A stretch of DNA of 18,290 bases from positions 1 through 18,290 of the forward strand of contig JBAXCX010000054.1 in the NCBI GenBank assembly GCA_037141255.1, in the 5' to 3' direction. Positions 6,243 through 14,508 of the stretch are shown here, in pieces (position 1 is the stretch's first letter; each line of letters opens with the position of its first letter). Source of the stretch: IMCC26207 sp037141255. Lineage in GTDB: Bacteria; Actinomycetota; Acidimicrobiia; Acidimicrobiales; Microtrichaceae. The translations under genes were made by a program, and so were the position numbers. The notes beneath the pieces were generated by a model. That model had not been told where the DNA came from, searched no databases, and was given only the letters and a program-made list of their open reading frames with translations.

Positions 6243-8101
6243 GCAGAAATCAGTCCCGATCGTCTCATCAACGCTCTCACGCCCAAGAACATCAGGCCAC
6301 CAAGGGCCAGAGTTGCTAATCGGTCAAAGCGCGGGTCCGAGCCCGGTAGGGGTAACGGCATGATTCGAGCAACCTTCACCGGCGGCAAACTCGCAGCGAT
6401 ACCACCCGTGGCAGTGTTTGCACTTTCAGTGGAGAGGTCTGCGCTACCCACGGTGGCGCTTGCTGATGAAGGAGTTGCCGAACTCGCCGAAAGAGGGCGG
6501 TTCGTCCCCGAAGTTGAACCAGACGAGGCGGATATCCCCGCAACCACGGGGACTACAGCCCCCGTAAACGGGTCCACTGCGGGCCCCTCATCGACAACAG
6601 GACTGCCATCGTAAGGAGTATCACACCAGAGGGTTTCGCCAAGCTCAGCCAAGGTTCCCGCAGGAGCAAACCGGGTGACGTCACTTGTGAGCACCGTCTT
6701 GAGTCCTGCAGCAGTGCAGTTGGAGCTGACGATTTTGTCAGCTGCGGAAAGGGCCCGCTTTACCAGTACATCGGGCACCTGTCCATCGCTCAGTTCCGCC
6801 GAACGCTGCCTTCCCACTGTTGACTGCCACCGAATAAGAGCCGCAACGGTGTTGGCCTCTACCCCGGTCAGGCCCGAATCCGGTGCATAGATTGAGTTCG
6901 CCCAAGACAATGGCCACCCGCCGGGCACGTTTTGCGTTGCCGCAAACAGAGGCGCACCCTCTCCAGCAGCCAAGGAAGTCGTTATGGCCGTGGGGGTGGG
7001 CGACAGCCATTCACCGGCACCGTTCTTCATCTGTGCCACATACAAGTCGGTGTTCAGATTTGCTTCGCCCGTGGCGTCAAAGGGTGGTTCTTCTGCCTCA
7101 GCTTGAATGGCTTGGGCTGCAGCAAGTGGTGTGGTCATGGTCATGGCACCACTCTCGGCGGGGACATCCACTGCGGCCGAAGCCGTCTTCCACTGCCGAA
7201 TTACGCCAACTGCGTCGGGCAGACCCTGCTTGGCAGGTGCTCGAGTAAAGGGCCAAGTCGCATCGGGTGCTGGCTCTGGATTGAGGAATAGGCCGGCCGA
7301 ACGAGTTGACCACTTGGCTGGCTGGGTAGTTCTGAGATAAGTACCAAGGGCAAGGTTCGGCATCCCAGCATCGCTTCGTAGTACTGCCGAGGCCGGACGA
7401 AGTGGCGAAACCATCGAAAGTCCGCCAGGTTGCAATTCGGCGAGTAGAGCTAAAAACCCGGGGTCTTGCCAATTGTTAACCGAGCTCTCTAGGAATACGT
7501 CGGCCAGATTTTCCGAGGTCAGTCGAAGGGGTCCCTCAAAGTCGCGGACCTTCAAACAATCCGGTGGCAGTTCATTCAACGGATCGTCCTCGATACTCTG
7601 CTCGACAAATTGACACAGGTCGATTCCCGTCGGGCGTGGCCCTGAAACCAGAAATGACATACCTACGGCTTGAATCGGAGCCTCAATCACTGACCGACCC
7701 GTAGCTTCCAGAGCCTTGGTCTCCGCCTCAGTAAATGGTGTACCACTCACGGCAATGTCTGCACCGCCTGTGATCAGCCGCTCTTTGGACTGTGCGTCGC
7801 CACCTGCAATCTGCCGTGCTGTCGTCGAGCCGGGAATATTCTTTACTGCGCCAAGCCAGGTAAGCGCCGGTGCAAGGGATTCGTGAGTGACTGCAACTCG
7901 CAACTCAACTGGTTCAGCCGGATCAGTTTGTGCTCCCGCTACAAACGGAGCAACGGCCCAGGCCAGAACCAACGCGGCGACGGCTGCAAGCATGCCCCGA
8001 GGCAGCAGACCGCTGCGAGCTCCAATTTTTTTGTTCTTCTTCATTGCCTGCCCTGCCTGCTGCATTGCGGTCGTATTACGGGTTACTACTTCTTTTGCCA
8101 T
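6239..8101 (-). CDS. Membrane-anchored PstS-like protein with degenerate phosphate loop
   Basis: 620 residues. After a basic start there is an N-terminal export helix (about 36-57). The body resembles a PstS-type binding protein: GGADIAVSGTPFTEAE (112-127) aligns with the TVDFGASD loop, and VLRSDAGMPN (240-249) aligns with the RxDGSGTS phosphate loop. Arg242 and Asp244 remain, but the Ser-Gly-Thr that wraps phosphate has become Gly-Met-Pro, so canonical phosphate binding is doubtful. Four or more cysteines in the body could form disulfides. A Ser/Thr/Ala-rich linker (about 525-580) leads to a C-terminal membrane helix (about 595-612) with a basic tail. It overlaps the preceding gene by 16 nt and the next by 4 nt. 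Start is ATG at 8101, with GGGAG 10 nt upstream; an in-frame ATG at 8044 (MKKNKK) gives a tidier signal peptide and is possible. Likely an accessory or scaffold subunit. Confidence 0.75.
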   Translation of the reverse strand: MAKEVVTRNTTAMQQAGQAMKKNKKIGARSGLLPRGMLAAVAALVLAWAVAPFVAGAQTDPAEPVELRVAVTHESLAPALTWLGAVKNIPGSTTARQIAGGDAQSKERLITGGADIAVSGTPFTEAETKALEATGRSVIEAPIQAVGMSFLVSGPRPTGIDLCQFVEQSIEDDPLNELPPDCLKVRDFEGPLRLTSENLADVFLESSVNNWQDPGFLALLAELQPGGLSMVSPLRPASAVLRSDAGMPNLALGTYLRTTQPAKWSTRSAGLFLNPEPAPDATWPFTRAPAKQGLPDAVGVIRQWKTASAAVDVPAESGAMTMTTPLAAAQAIQAEAEEPPFDATGEANLNTDLYVAQMKNGAGEWLSPTPTAITTSLAAGEGAPLFAATQNVPGGWPLSWANSIYAPDSGLTGVEANTVAALIRWQSTVGRQRSAELSDGQVPDVLVKRALSAADKIVSSNCTAAGLKTVLTSDVTRFAPAGTLAELGETLWCDTPYDGSPVVDEGPAVDPFTGAVVPVVAGISASSGSTSGTNRPLSASSATPSSASATVGSADLSTESANTATGGIAASLPPVKVARIMPLPLPGSDPRFDRLATLALGGLMFLGVRALMRRSGLISA

Positions 8102-9645
8102 GAGGTTCGAACTCCCTTCGACAGAAATACTCCGAGGCCTACTAACAGCGCTCCCTGAAGCAGAGTGAAGATCACTTCGCGGCCACCAGGACCGTTCGTT
8201 TGCACTGCGAGGATCTCGTCCGCTGCGGATTGATCAGCCGCTGCGGCCTCGGCGGCAGCTTTCGCTTGTGCTGCCACTACTTCCGCCGCTGCAGCAGCTG
8301 CCTTAGCTTGTTCGGGGGTGAGCACTGCTCCCGCTGCGCCTGCAATACCACCAGCCGCTCCTGCAGCCGCTCCAGCCACTCCGCCAGCACCCGCAGCACC
8401 CGCAGCACCGTTTGCTGCGATCGTTCCTCCGAGTACATCCGGCGGTGGAGGTGCACCAGCCAGATCAGTCGGGCGAGCCGGAGCGCCCGGAATTTGCTGC
8501 ACCTTGTCCAGAGCCAGGTTTACGAGAACCGATGAGAGTCGGGAGTAACTCAGTTCTTCAACGTTGCGTTGCCCAGCGGTAACTGCGTAGTTCAGAAATG
8601 TTCCTAACACCTTGCCCTTGGCCGGATCGAATCCGGCGGTTTGGGCAATCACATAGGAATAGGTCGACGGGAAATAAGCGCCGGGGTCAGCGCCGTCATA
8701 TCTCAAAGCGAATGTTCCATTCGCTCTGGCCTCAGCGTAGCCAAGCGCAATGGTTGCTCCTGCTGGGACTGGCTTCATATATACACCTGCGGCGTTCTCT
8801 ACGCTTGCTACGGGTGAGGTCGCACCGTCAATAAAGGTAGTGATGGCCGTGGCAGCATCGACATAGGTAATCGTGTCCGGAGACAACTGAACAGTCTGAG
8901 CCACACCAGTTGAGGCTGTTGCTCCTGTTGCGCTGCCGATTCCCTGGGGCCAAGTTGAAACGGGACCACCCTCACGAAGGGGGATTGAGTTTTGATCAGG
9001 ATCGTTATTTGCGACATAGGTCTTGAAGGCATTCCAGACATCACCCGCCACGTTTATGCAGTACTCGCTCAGCACAAAACTTGTGCCCGATCCATCATTT
9101 CGGACAACTGGGCGGATCTTTTTATCCGGCAACGCAACCCCGGGGTTTGTTGCTTGAATCGAAGGATCGTTCCACTTGATATCTGCCTCAGTAAAAATTC
9201 TGCAGGCATCGCGACGGCTCAGACTCAGGTCGCTAATGCGACCTCCCGGGCCAGTCAGATTGAACATCAGCGCTAAGGGTCCAGCCGAGACCGGCACGTA
9301 GACAAAGTCCTTACGAGAGGAACTGTTAATCAAGTTCTGTTCATCGGGCTGGTATTCGATATCCGATGCCCCAAAGTCCACAGTCCCGTTCAGATAATTA
9401 AGTCGTCCCTGTGTCGACCCGCCTGCCTGATAGTTGATTGCAATGTCATATTCGTTTGCAACGTCGCTCTTCCACTGCTCAATCTCGAGCGCAGCAAAGG
9501 ATGATCCAGTTCCCGTCACGGTTGGCCCGGCTGCATGCGCGACGCCGGTACACAAAACCGAAACGGCAACGATCGCCGAAAGAGTTATTGCAGAAGCAGT
9601 CCGAATACTTGGAGTAACAAGCGCCCGCCGACGCACGAAGTTCAT
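8086..9645 (-). CDS. PstS-like phosphate-binding protein with stalk and C-terminal membrane anchor
   Basis: 519 residues. Signal peptide 1-38 (VAHA-AG). The PstS core (about 41-385) has all expected ligand loops: TGTGSSF (44-50), QAGGSTQGR (73-81), VDFGASD (89-95) and RNDGSGTS (182-189), the last with the Arg, Asp and Ser-Gly-Thr that contact phosphate in E. coli PstS. There is no lipobox. Instead a Pro/Gly/Ala linker (about 386-440) and an Ala-rich helix (443-480) lead to one C-terminal membrane helix (491-508) and a basic SWQKK end. The binding domain is thus held outside on a stalk. It follows pstB with a 4-nt ATGA overlap, so it is made with the permease. I infer it is the main phosphate receptor for PstCAB. 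The order, after pstB rather than before pstC, is not the usual one. Confidence 0.88.
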   Translation of the reverse strand: MNFVRRRALVTPSIRTASAITLSAIVAVSVLCTGVAHAAGPTVTGTGSSFAALEIEQWKSDVANEYDIAINYQAGGSTQGRLNYLNGTVDFGASDIEYQPDEQNLINSSSRKDFVYVPVSAGPLALMFNLTGPGGRISDLSLSRRDACRIFTEADIKWNDPSIQATNPGVALPDKKIRPVVRNDGSGTSFVLSEYCINVAGDVWNAFKTYVANNDPDQNSIPLREGGPVSTWPQGIGSATGATASTGVAQTVQLSPDTITYVDAATAITTFIDGATSPVASVENAAGVYMKPVPAGATIALGYAEARANGTFALRYDGADPGAYFPSTYSYVIAQTAGFDPAKGKVLGTFLNYAVTAGQRNVEELSYSRLSSVLVNLALDKVQQIPGAPARPTDLAGAPPPPDVLGGTIAANGAAGAAGAGGVAGAAAGAAGGIAGAAGAVLTPEQAKAAAAAAEVVAAQAKAAAEAAAADQSAADEILAVQTNGPGGREVIFTLLQGALLVGLGVFLSKGVRTSWQKK

Positions 9646-10505
9646 CCGAATTGCCCAGTCACATAATCGTATGTGCGAGGATCCGATGGATTCTCAAAGA
9701 CTTGAGCCGTGGGTCCTGCCTCAACAATGCGCCCCGGGTCGCCAATTGACTCGACCAAAAAGAAGGCGCATTTATCGCTGACTCGTTGAGCCTGTTGCAT
9801 GTTGTGCGTCACAATCACAATGGTGATCTCCTCGCAGAGTTCACGAATCGTCTGTTCAATGACCCGAGTCGAGATGGGGTCGAGTGCAGAACACGGCTCA
9901 TCCATCAACAACACATCGGGGTGCACCGCTAGTGCACGAGCAATACACAGGCGTTGTTGTTGACCACCCGAGAGTGACATGCCGCCTTCGTTCAGGCGAT
10001 CAGACACCTCTGCCCACAGGCCCGCCCGTCGCAGGCACTGTTCTACAAGGGCCTTGGGATCCTCGTTCGACATCCCCGATAGGCTCAAACCGGCCAGCAC
10101 ATTGTCAGCAATTGACATTGCCGGGAAGGGGTTTGGCTTCTGGAACACCATCCCAATTCGGGATCGAACCTCGGTCGGGCTCATCTCCTCGGAGTAGATG
10201 TCAACCCCGTCAAGTTCAATGGTGCCTGCAATGGCGGCAACGGGTACGAGTTCATGCATGCGGTTCAAAGACCGCAAGAAGGTCGACTTGCCACAGCCTG
10301 ACGGCCCAATCAGAGCCGTGACCTCTCCTGGCTCCATTGACAGCGTGCAGCGCTCCAGAACTTTGCGCTTACCAAACCAGCAGGTGACGTCAGTTGCATC
10401 GATGCGAGAAGACGGATGCTGCTCTTCTGGGAGGATTTCACTGCTCACCACCTGACGGTTTGCCGCTGGGGTCTCGGCTGTTTGTGGGGATTGAATTGTG
10501 GTCAT
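9642..10505 (-). CDS. pstB: Phosphate ABC transporter ATP-binding protein PstB
   Basis: 287 residues, close to the family size with about 35 extra N-terminal residues. It hydrolyses ATP to drive phosphate import through PstC/PstA on the inner face of the membrane. Walker A is GPSGCGKST (67-75), the Q-loop is FQKPNPFP (Q122), the ABC signature LSGGQQQR begins at 178, Walker B is VLLMDEP (198-204) and the switch is VTHNM (H234). LNRMHEL after Walker A and the QKPNPFP Q-loop are PstB hallmarks that separate it from other ABC ATPases. The ATG overlaps the pstA stop by 4 nt, and its own stop overlaps the next start by 4 nt. Confidence 0.96.
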   Translation of the reverse strand: MTTIQSPQTAETPAANRQVVSSEILPEEQHPSSRIDATDVTCWFGKRKVLERCTLSMEPGEVTALIGPSGCGKSTFLRSLNRMHELVPVAAIAGTIELDGVDIYSEEMSPTEVRSRIGMVFQKPNPFPAMSIADNVLAGLSLSGMSNEDPKALVEQCLRRAGLWAEVSDRLNEGGMSLSGGQQQRLCIARALAVHPDVLLMDEPCSALDPISTRVIEQTIRELCEEITIVIVTHNMQQAQRVSDKCAFFLVESIGDPGRIVEAGPTAQVFENPSDPRTYDYVTGQFG

Positions 10506-11614
10506 CGGGACCCTCCTCTTACTCTGGCTCCGCGTTCACCAATGACGCGGGCCAGAACGAACAAAATGAGCACAAGCAACACCAGAACCAAAGCGCCTGA
10601 CCATGCTCGAGCAATCTGCGCCGGGTTGGGCTGGCGCAACAACTGATAGATGTACAACGGCAGATCCGCCTGGGGACCATTGAATGGGCTCCAGTTGATT
10701 GAAGAACTACCAAAAGCCGTCAGCAACACTGGGGCGGTCTCGCCCACCGCTCGGGCAACACCCAGAATCGATGCCGTGATCAGACCCGAACGAGCAGTCG
10801 GCAGCACTACTTGCATAACGCTGCGCCACTGAGGCGCTCCGAGTGCGAGCGCTGATTCACGCAGGCCATCGTCAATCGTTTTGAGCATCTCCTCCGCTGT
10901 GCGGGTAACAGTGGGGATCATCAGGATTGCGAGTGCTAGGCCGGCGGCTAGACCCGAGGGGCCTTGTCCCTGCAAAACCCAGACGGTGTAGATAAAGAGA
11001 CCAGCCACGATAGAAGGAAGCCCGCTCATGGCATCAATAACAAAGCGAACAATTCCGGCCAGACGGCCACGAATCTCATGCAGGTAGACCGCAGTCAGAA
11101 TTGCAATCGGGATACTGAGTACTGACGCGATCATCATTTGCTCGAGCGTTCCAACTATTGCGTGGAACACTCCCCCACCCTCATCGAGAGGCCCGACCTT
11201 GGACAAGTCCGAGGTCAAGTACTCAAAGTTCAGCCCCCCGATTCCCTTGACAACCACATACCCGAGCATCCAGAGCAGAACCGAAACTGCGATACCACCA
11301 CTCGTCCAGACCAGTGTGGTGATAAGTCGGTCAGTGGCAACGATCGGGCTCTGGCTGTCTCGGGCAAGCAGATAGGTAGAGCCCAGAAACAACAACAGCG
11401 CCCAGATGGCAAAGGTGAGCGGCTGGGTCCAGTCAAACAACAGGCACATCACTGCGCTGCCAGTCAGACCGCTAGCTACAGCCAGCAGTAGTTCGACCCG
11501 TTCGGAGCGAACTAGCGCCCGAGGCCGAGACGGAACCTGCTCCTCGACTGGTTCTTGCACCGGTTCTTCTGGAACGGGGGTTTCATCTACGGGGCGTTCA
11601 TCGAGAAGGCTCAT
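10502..11614 (-). CDS. pstA: Phosphate ABC transporter permease PstA
   Basis: 370 residues from the chosen ATG. It forms, with PstC, the membrane channel for phosphate. The C-terminal 260 residues are standard PstA: a binding-protein-dependent permease domain with the EAA-type loop (RESALALGAPQWRSVMQVVLPTARSGLITASILGVARAVGETAP) that docks on PstB. I give that loop only as a landmark and note it spans two blocks: RESALALGAPQW and ARAVGETAP. The N-terminal 100 residues are an extension: an acidic Pro/Glu-rich head and two extra membrane helices, which makes it longer than the usual 280-300. The ATG at 11614 lies 13 nt after the pstC stop with GAGG upstream; the longer frame opening at TTG 11671 would overlap pstC by 44 nt and is less likely. 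Confidence 0.92.
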   Translation of the reverse strand: MSLLDERPVDETPVPEEPVQEPVEEQVPSRPRALVRSERVELLLAVASGLTGSAVMCLLFDWTQPLTFAIWALLLFLGSTYLLARDSQSPIVATDRLITTLVWTSGGIAVSVLLWMLGYVVVKGIGGLNFEYLTSDLSKVGPLDEGGGVFHAIVGTLEQMMIASVLSIPIAILTAVYLHEIRGRLAGIVRFVIDAMSGLPSIVAGLFIYTVWVLQGQGPSGLAAGLALAILMIPTVTRTAEEMLKTIDDGLRESALALGAPQWRSVMQVVLPTARSGLITASILGVARAVGETAPVLLTAFGSSSINWSPFNGPQADLPLYIYQLLRQPNPAQIARAWSGALVLVLLVLILFVLARVIGERGARVRGGSR

Positions 11615-11627
11615 GTGAACATCAACC

Positions 11628-12608
11628 TCAGGCTGCAATCTGGGTTCGGCGAACAATCGCACGGGCACCAAGGTTGACGATCAAGGTCATGGAAAACAGC
11701 GCTAGGCCTGCAGCGATCAAAGCCGAAATCTCTAGATCTTGGGCCTCGGGGAACTTGATTGCAATCAGCGAGGCAATAGAACCGCCCCCTTGTTCAAGCA
11801 CATGCGGATTCGCTTGAACAGTGAACGCAATGATGAGTGCAACCGCAATGGTTTCTCCGAGTGCTCGCCCAAAGCCAAGCAGGACCGCACCCGTGATTCC
11901 AGCTTTCCCAAACGGAAGCAGCACTTCTTTGATCATTCCCCATCGCGAACCACCGAGCGCCAGTGCCGCTTCACATTGGGATCGAGGGCATTGCGCCATC
12001 ACATCACGAGATACCGAGGTAATGATCGGCACGATCATTAAAGCAACCACGGTCCCGACGATAAAACTTGAACGAAGCAGCGGAGCGTCGGCTTCTGAGA
12101 GGCGAAAGAATGGAATCGCGCTGAGATGCAAATTCAACCAAGCAGCTACTCCCACGAGTGGGGCTTGAAGTGCAAAGAACCCCCACATACCAAAGATGAT
12201 GCTGGGCATGGCAGCAAGCAGGTCAACCGAAGAGGTCAGGACGCGGCGAATCCTCGCCGGGGAATACTCGTTAATGAAGAGGGCCAACCCGATGGCTAAG
12301 GGAACCGCAACGATGAGCGAAACGGTCGCAATGATGATCGTTCCGATGAGCAATCCCAACACTCCAAAGTCACCGACTGTTGGGTTCCACACGCTGGTGG
12401 TAAAAAACGAGACCAAACCAGCTTTCTGTAGGGCCGGCACCGCCTTGATAGCCAAGAACAGCGCCGTACCGCCGATAATGAACAGACTGACTGCTGCTGC
12501 ACTGGCGCATAACGTCCGAAAAATGCGGTCGCCGCGGGTCACGGTTCGCGCAATATCTCGAGGAACTTGTTCCTCGAGCGCCAGAAGGTCGGGGGTTGTC
12601 AGCGCCAC
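11628..12608 (-). CDS. pstC: Phosphate ABC transporter permease PstC
   Basis: 326 residues, typical of PstC. It has an N-terminal helix (about 35-55), a periplasm-side loop (FFTTSVWNPTVGDFG) that is characteristic of PstC, then five further helices. The ATPase-docking EAA loop is seen as CEAALALGGSRW and GFGRALGET. It pairs with PstA to form the phosphate channel. It is the first gene of the operon, starting with GTG at 12608; no convincing Shine-Dalgarno precedes it, so a leaderless or short-leader transcript is possible. A PHO box lies 57-84 nt upstream, which predicts induction by phosphate starvation. Confidence 0.95.
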   Translation of the reverse strand: MALTTPDLLALEEQVPRDIARTVTRGDRIFRTLCASAAAVSLFIIGGTALFLAIKAVPALQKAGLVSFFTTSVWNPTVGDFGVLGLLIGTIIIATVSLIVAVPLAIGLALFINEYSPARIRRVLTSSVDLLAAMPSIIFGMWGFFALQAPLVGVAAWLNLHLSAIPFFRLSEADAPLLRSSFIVGTVVALMIVPIITSVSRDVMAQCPRSQCEAALALGGSRWGMIKEVLLPFGKAGITGAVLLGFGRALGETIAVALIIAFTVQANPHVLEQGGGSIASLIAIKFPEAQDLEISALIAAGLALFSMTLIVNLGARAIVRRTQIAA

Positions 12609-12664
12609 GTTGTAAATGCTGGAACACCAAAGTGACGGGCGCCCCTACAAGCAGACAAACGTTT

Positions 12665-12692
12665 GGTGAACGAATCTGTACAGAAGGTGAAC
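12665..12692 (-). promoter_or_regulatory. PHO box upstream of pstC
   Basis: On the minus strand, in the direction of pstC, there are two exact GTTCACC heptamers (12692-12686 and 12671-12665), 21 nt apart, with a weaker GTACAGA unit between them. This gives three units with 11/10-bp spacing, matching the PhoP direct-repeat unit known from Streptomyces and mycobacteria. The box ends 56 nt before the pstC GTG. It is the only promoter-sized gap upstream of the six-gene operon. Confidence 0.72.
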
Positions 12693-12735
12693 AAAGACCT
12701 TGCGAAAGGGGCTACGCCCAGTTATAAACGCTGGG

Positions 12736-13605
12736 TTAGGACCGCTCGCGGGTATCTCGCAATAACACCTCTTGAGCAATCGTTGCGAGATGCGCTCCAT
12801 CGAGCGCAAATACATGGCCGAGGGCAAGTCCTCGGCCACCAACGAAGGTATGGCAAGTGAAGTCGTGGAGTTGCCACTGATCGGCCCGAAAGGGCCTATG
12901 AAACCAGATGGTGTGATCAAGCGAGGCCGTAAAGAGCACCTTGTGCAAGACATCGTCCGGTTCACGCCTGACGGGATGAGCTCGAACCACGGCATCAGTA
13001 GGAAGGTCATCAGACAGGTAGGCCAAGCCGCCAGCGTGAAGTGGGCCTGTTTCGGGTAGATCCTGCGTGACTTTAAGCCACGCTGCTGCACGACCGGACC
13101 CATCGCGGCCGCCCGCGGTGATCGCATCGCCTGGCACAAAGGCCCGCTCAAATACTGGGCTCCAGGAATCCTGTTCAAGATCTGATGGAAGAGGGATGTC
13201 TGTGGGAAGCGAGACCGTCTCGATATCATCAGAGCCCTCGAGGCGCTGAAAGCTTGCCTCGAGGTTCAAGATTGCTCCAACTGGCTGGCGAGCCACAACC
13301 CGCCGGGTAGCAAAAGACCGGCCATTGCGAATGCGATCCACCTCGTACCGAACTGGCTCGTTATGGTCACCTCTGCGAATAAAGTACGCGCGCAGCGAAT
13401 GCACATGAAGGTCTTCGTCCTCAACTGTTCGAGTTGCAGCGCTCAGTGCCTGAGCAACAATTTGCCCGCCGTACAGTCCTCCCCATGGGTACTGAGGCCC
13501 AATACCAACAAAGGTGTCGGGTCCATGATCAGACAGTTCAAGAATAGTTCGTAGGTCCACAAGTTCTCCGGGGGTGACTGCTGCACGTACCTCATAGGAA
13601 CGCAC
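12736..13605 (-). CDS. tesB: Acyl-CoA thioesterase II (TesB family)
   Basis: 289 residues, the usual TesB length, with two hot-dog domains. It hydrolyses acyl-CoA to free fatty acid and CoA in the cytosol. The N-terminal domain has YPWGGLYGGQIVAQAL and the short RAYFIRRGDH strand; the C-terminal domain has SLDHTIWFHRPFRADQW, GRGLALGHVFALDG and IAQEVLLR. The Asp of SLDH and the Gln of IAQE match the catalytic Asp and Gln of E. coli TesB; the Thr/Ser in DFTCHTF is the likely third residue. The chosen GTG (13605) has only a weak ribosome site. An in-frame GTG at 13560, just before DLRTILELS, has GGAG 5 nt upstream and may be the true start. It is divergent from the hisN-like gene and unrelated to phosphate uptake as far as can be seen. 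Confidence 0.9.
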   Translation of the reverse strand: MRSYEVRAAVTPGELVDLRTILELSDHGPDTFVGIGPQYPWGGLYGGQIVAQALSAATRTVEDEDLHVHSLRAYFIRRGDHNEPVRYEVDRIRNGRSFATRRVVARQPVGAILNLEASFQRLEGSDDIETVSLPTDIPLPSDLEQDSWSPVFERAFVPGDAITAGGRDGSGRAAAWLKVTQDLPETGPLHAGGLAYLSDDLPTDAVVRAHPVRREPDDVLHKVLFTASLDHTIWFHRPFRADQWQLHDFTCHTFVGGRGLALGHVFALDGAHLATIAQEVLLRDTRERS

Positions 13606-13697
13606 TCGGTACCTAGCATCATGGCAGTCTCGGCAGCCGTTCGTGACCTATACGGTATTCAGACAACCAAGAGATCCCCTACCGAGAGAGTTTCACT

Positions 13698-14492
13698 ATG
13701 CCTGCTGTTGATGCAGAACTACTTCAAACCGCCGTTGGATGGACTCAGCAGGCAGGTGCGCTCACGCTGGAATGGTTCAATCATCCCGAACTTGCAATCG
13801 ATGCCAAAGGAGATGGAACCCCAGTCACCCAAGCGGATCGGGCTGCGGAGCGTTTGCTACGAGAACTCATCTCGGATGCATTTCCTCTCGACGGGATCCA
13901 AGGAGAAGAAGAGGCAGCGCGTGTAGGCAGTTCTGGACGTGGCTGGGTGATCGACCCGATCGACGGGACCAAGGCCTTTACACACGGAGTTGGTACCTAC
14001 TCAAATTTGTTGTACCTCGAGGACGAACACGGCCCAGCAATTGGCGTTATCAATCTTCCGGCACTCGGTGAAACAATCTATGCAGCCCGAGGTCTCGGAT
14101 GTTTCATGAACGGCGTTCCGTGTCGAGTCTCTGCCCGCGACCAACTCGAGGGCAGCTACGTGGCATGCACCGAGTTTTATATGTGGACTGCCGAGATGTT
14201 CAGCAAAGTCTCTGCTGCAGGCGCACACCTTCGAACATGGGGGGATGCTTACGGCTACGCCCTCGTTGCAACTGGACGTATTGAGGCCATGATGGATCCT
14301 GCCTTTTCCTGGTGGGACATTGCTCCCCTTACCGTCATCATCCCCGAAGCTGGCGGTGTGCTGACAGCCAGAAATGGCTCTCGTTCCTTCAACATGGACG
14401 GAACCGACGACCGAAGCATTACGGGGGTCTACTCCGCAATTGCCTCAAACGGATTACTCCATGAACAAATCGTTGATCTGCTTCGCCCCTGA
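13698..14492 (+). CDS. hisN: Inositol-monophosphatase-family phosphatase, probably histidinol-phosphatase HisN
   Basis: 264 residues, the standard size. It is a Mg-dependent, Li-sensitive-type phosphatase. Metal ligands are visible: GEE (E70/E71), WVIDPIDGTKAF (D86, D89) and WWDIAPL (D207); VTQADRAAE (D47) is the usual N-terminal motif. The C-terminal block WGDAYGYALVATGRIEAMMDP is closer to actinobacterial HisN than to SuhB/ImpA, so dephosphorylation of histidinol phosphate in histidine synthesis is the best guess, though no other his gene is nearby. It is the only plus-strand gene. The 92-nt gap to the divergent tesB must hold both promoters. Its stop is 17 nt from the convergent sigma-factor stop, with no obvious shared terminator. 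Confidence 0.82.
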   Translation: MPAVDAELLQTAVGWTQQAGALTLEWFNHPELAIDAKGDGTPVTQADRAAERLLRELISDAFPLDGIQGEEEAARVGSSGRGWVIDPIDGTKAFTHGVGTYSNLLYLEDEHGPAIGVINLPALGETIYAARGLGCFMNGVPCRVSARDQLEGSYVACTEFYMWTAEMFSKVSAAGAHLRTWGDAYGYALVATGRIEAMMDPAFSWWDIAPLTVIIPEAGGVLTARNGSRSFNMDGTDDRSITGVYSAIASNGLLHEQIVDLLRP

Positions 14493-14508
14493 GGCAGACC
14501 AACTGCAA

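Noticed and set aside
8300..8420. Ala/Gly-codon repeats as a tandem DNA repeat
   Set aside because: The bases vary between units; the repetition is in amino-acid composition, as expected for a protein linker.
12645..13229. A 194-codon open frame on the minus strand
   Set aside because: It overlaps the TesB gene in another frame, and its translation has no family pattern; the TesB frame has clear motifs.
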